A model generated the notes under the pieces. It was not told the origin of the DNA. It saw only the letters and a list, made by a program, of their open reading frames with translations, and ran no database searches. This document shows positions 4,745 through 5,145 of a stretch of 5,145 nt of DNA, piece after piece. Made by a program: the position numbers and the translations under genes. Positions within the stretch are counted from its first letter, which is position 1. Each line of letters begins with the position of its first letter. Origin of the DNA: an uncultured Planctomycetaceae bacterium (GTDB lineage Bacteria > Planctomycetota > Planctomycetia > Pirellulales > JACPPG01). The stretch is taken from the NCBI GenBank assembly GCA_945957305.1, contig CAMFLN010000321.1:1-5145 (forward strand), written 5' to 3'.

Positions 4745-5145
4745 GTGGTATTGGACCAATTGGAGAATTCCGGCGAGTACGAGTCGCTGCATCCGCGACT
4801 GGCCGCGGCCTTTGCCTACCTGCGAGCGACCGATCTCGCGAATCTTGCCATCGGTCGCCATGACATCGCCGGCGATGAGATCTTCGCGCTGGTGCAAGAG
4901 TATCGCACCAAGTCTGATGCCGAAGGTTTTTGGGAATCGCATCGCCGCTACATCGATATCCAGCACGTCATCTCGGGCGCCGAGAAGATGGGCTACGCCA
5001 ATCTCGCACGTCTGCAGGCGCGGCAGCCCTACGACGTGGAGAAAGATCTATTGATTCACGACGGCGAAGGTGATTTCTTCGTCGTGCCGGCGGGCATGTT
5101 CACGATCTTTCGCCCGCAAGATGCCCACATGCCGTGCCTGAGCCC
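4745..5145 (+). CDS. YhcH/YjgK/YiaL (DUF386) family protein, 3' end missing
   Basis: The frame from GTG 4745 stays open to the window end, giving 133 complete codons. The family is usually about 150 aa, so roughly 15-20 residues are missing. It begins (M)VLDQLENSGEY, typical of the family. It contains GDEIFALVQEYRTK (residues 43-56), then FWESHRRYIDIQHVISGAE (62-80), the conserved cupin segment with likely metal ligands among Glu64, His66 and nearby residues. FFVVPAGMFTIFRPQDAHMP (111-130) includes the conserved PxDAHMP, with His128 a further likely ligand. E. coli relatives (YhcH, YiaL, TabA/YjgK, EbgC) are linked to sialic acid and other sugar metabolism or to biofilm control, and a sugar-isomerase or mutarotase-like role is often proposed. 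No sugar gene is visible here to assign a substrate. The truncation is caused by the window or contig edge, not mutation. Confidence 0.92.
   Translation, partial: MVLDQLENSGEYESLHPRLAAAFAYLRATDLANLAIGRHDIAGDEIFALVQEYRTKSDAEGFWESHRRYIDIQHVISGAEKMGYANLARLQARQPYDVEKDLLIHDGEGDFFVVPAGMFTIFRPQDAHMPCLS

Overview
This looks like one end of a draft-assembly contig from a GC-rich bacterium. Planctomycetota (Pirellulales-like) is my best guess. It rests on gene content recalled from memory: a DUF6614-type small protein, a stand-alone LuxR-type HTH protein ending in DGWN, a secernin/C69 peptidase and a C26-type amidotransferase homologue. No rRNA or phylogenetic marker is present, so the assignment is an inference. 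The first 47 bases are not biological. They are an untrimmed Illumina Nextera adapter (P5 end, i5 index, Tn5 mosaic end), so real sequence starts at base 48.

Left part (48-1445): the C-terminal tail of an unidentified + strand gene ends at 147 and converges on two minus-strand genes. These are a DUF6614-like 116-aa protein (823-1173) and, downstream of it, a membrane protein with an HELGH zinc-protease motif (180-755). They are probably co-transcribed. Upstream of them lie a GC-rich hairpin and a strong minus-strand intrinsic terminator (1312-1371), which separates them from the next gene.

Middle (1443-2851): a class I glutamine-amidotransferase/peptidase C26 homologue (1443-2189, minus) keeps its fold motifs and its His/Glu pair. 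The nucleophile-elbow cysteine is replaced by glycine, so it is a probable pseudoenzyme or repurposed enzyme. One base before its ATG ends a likely 64-codon GTG-started small ORF. A sigma70-like promoter (TTGCCA-16-TATAAC) with an overlapping 13-bp dyad lies upstream of that ORF, giving a predicted promoter - small ORF - amidotransferase - terminator transcription unit. The remaining roughly 470 bp up to 2851 hold no convincing gene.

Right part (2852-5145): three + strand genes. The first is a full-length secernin/peptidase C69 Ntn-hydrolase with Cys2 exposed after Met removal. The second is an 87-aa LuxR/GerE-type DNA-binding protein with no receiver domain. The third is a YhcH/YjgK/YiaL (DUF386) cupin-like protein, started at GTG by a perfect Shine-Dalgarno and cut off by the window end.

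I see no CRISPR array, transposon, phage gene, tRNA/rRNA or recognisable defence system. The most interesting items are the cysteine-less amidotransferase with its coupled small ORF, and the adapter contamination, which creates artefactual reading frames.
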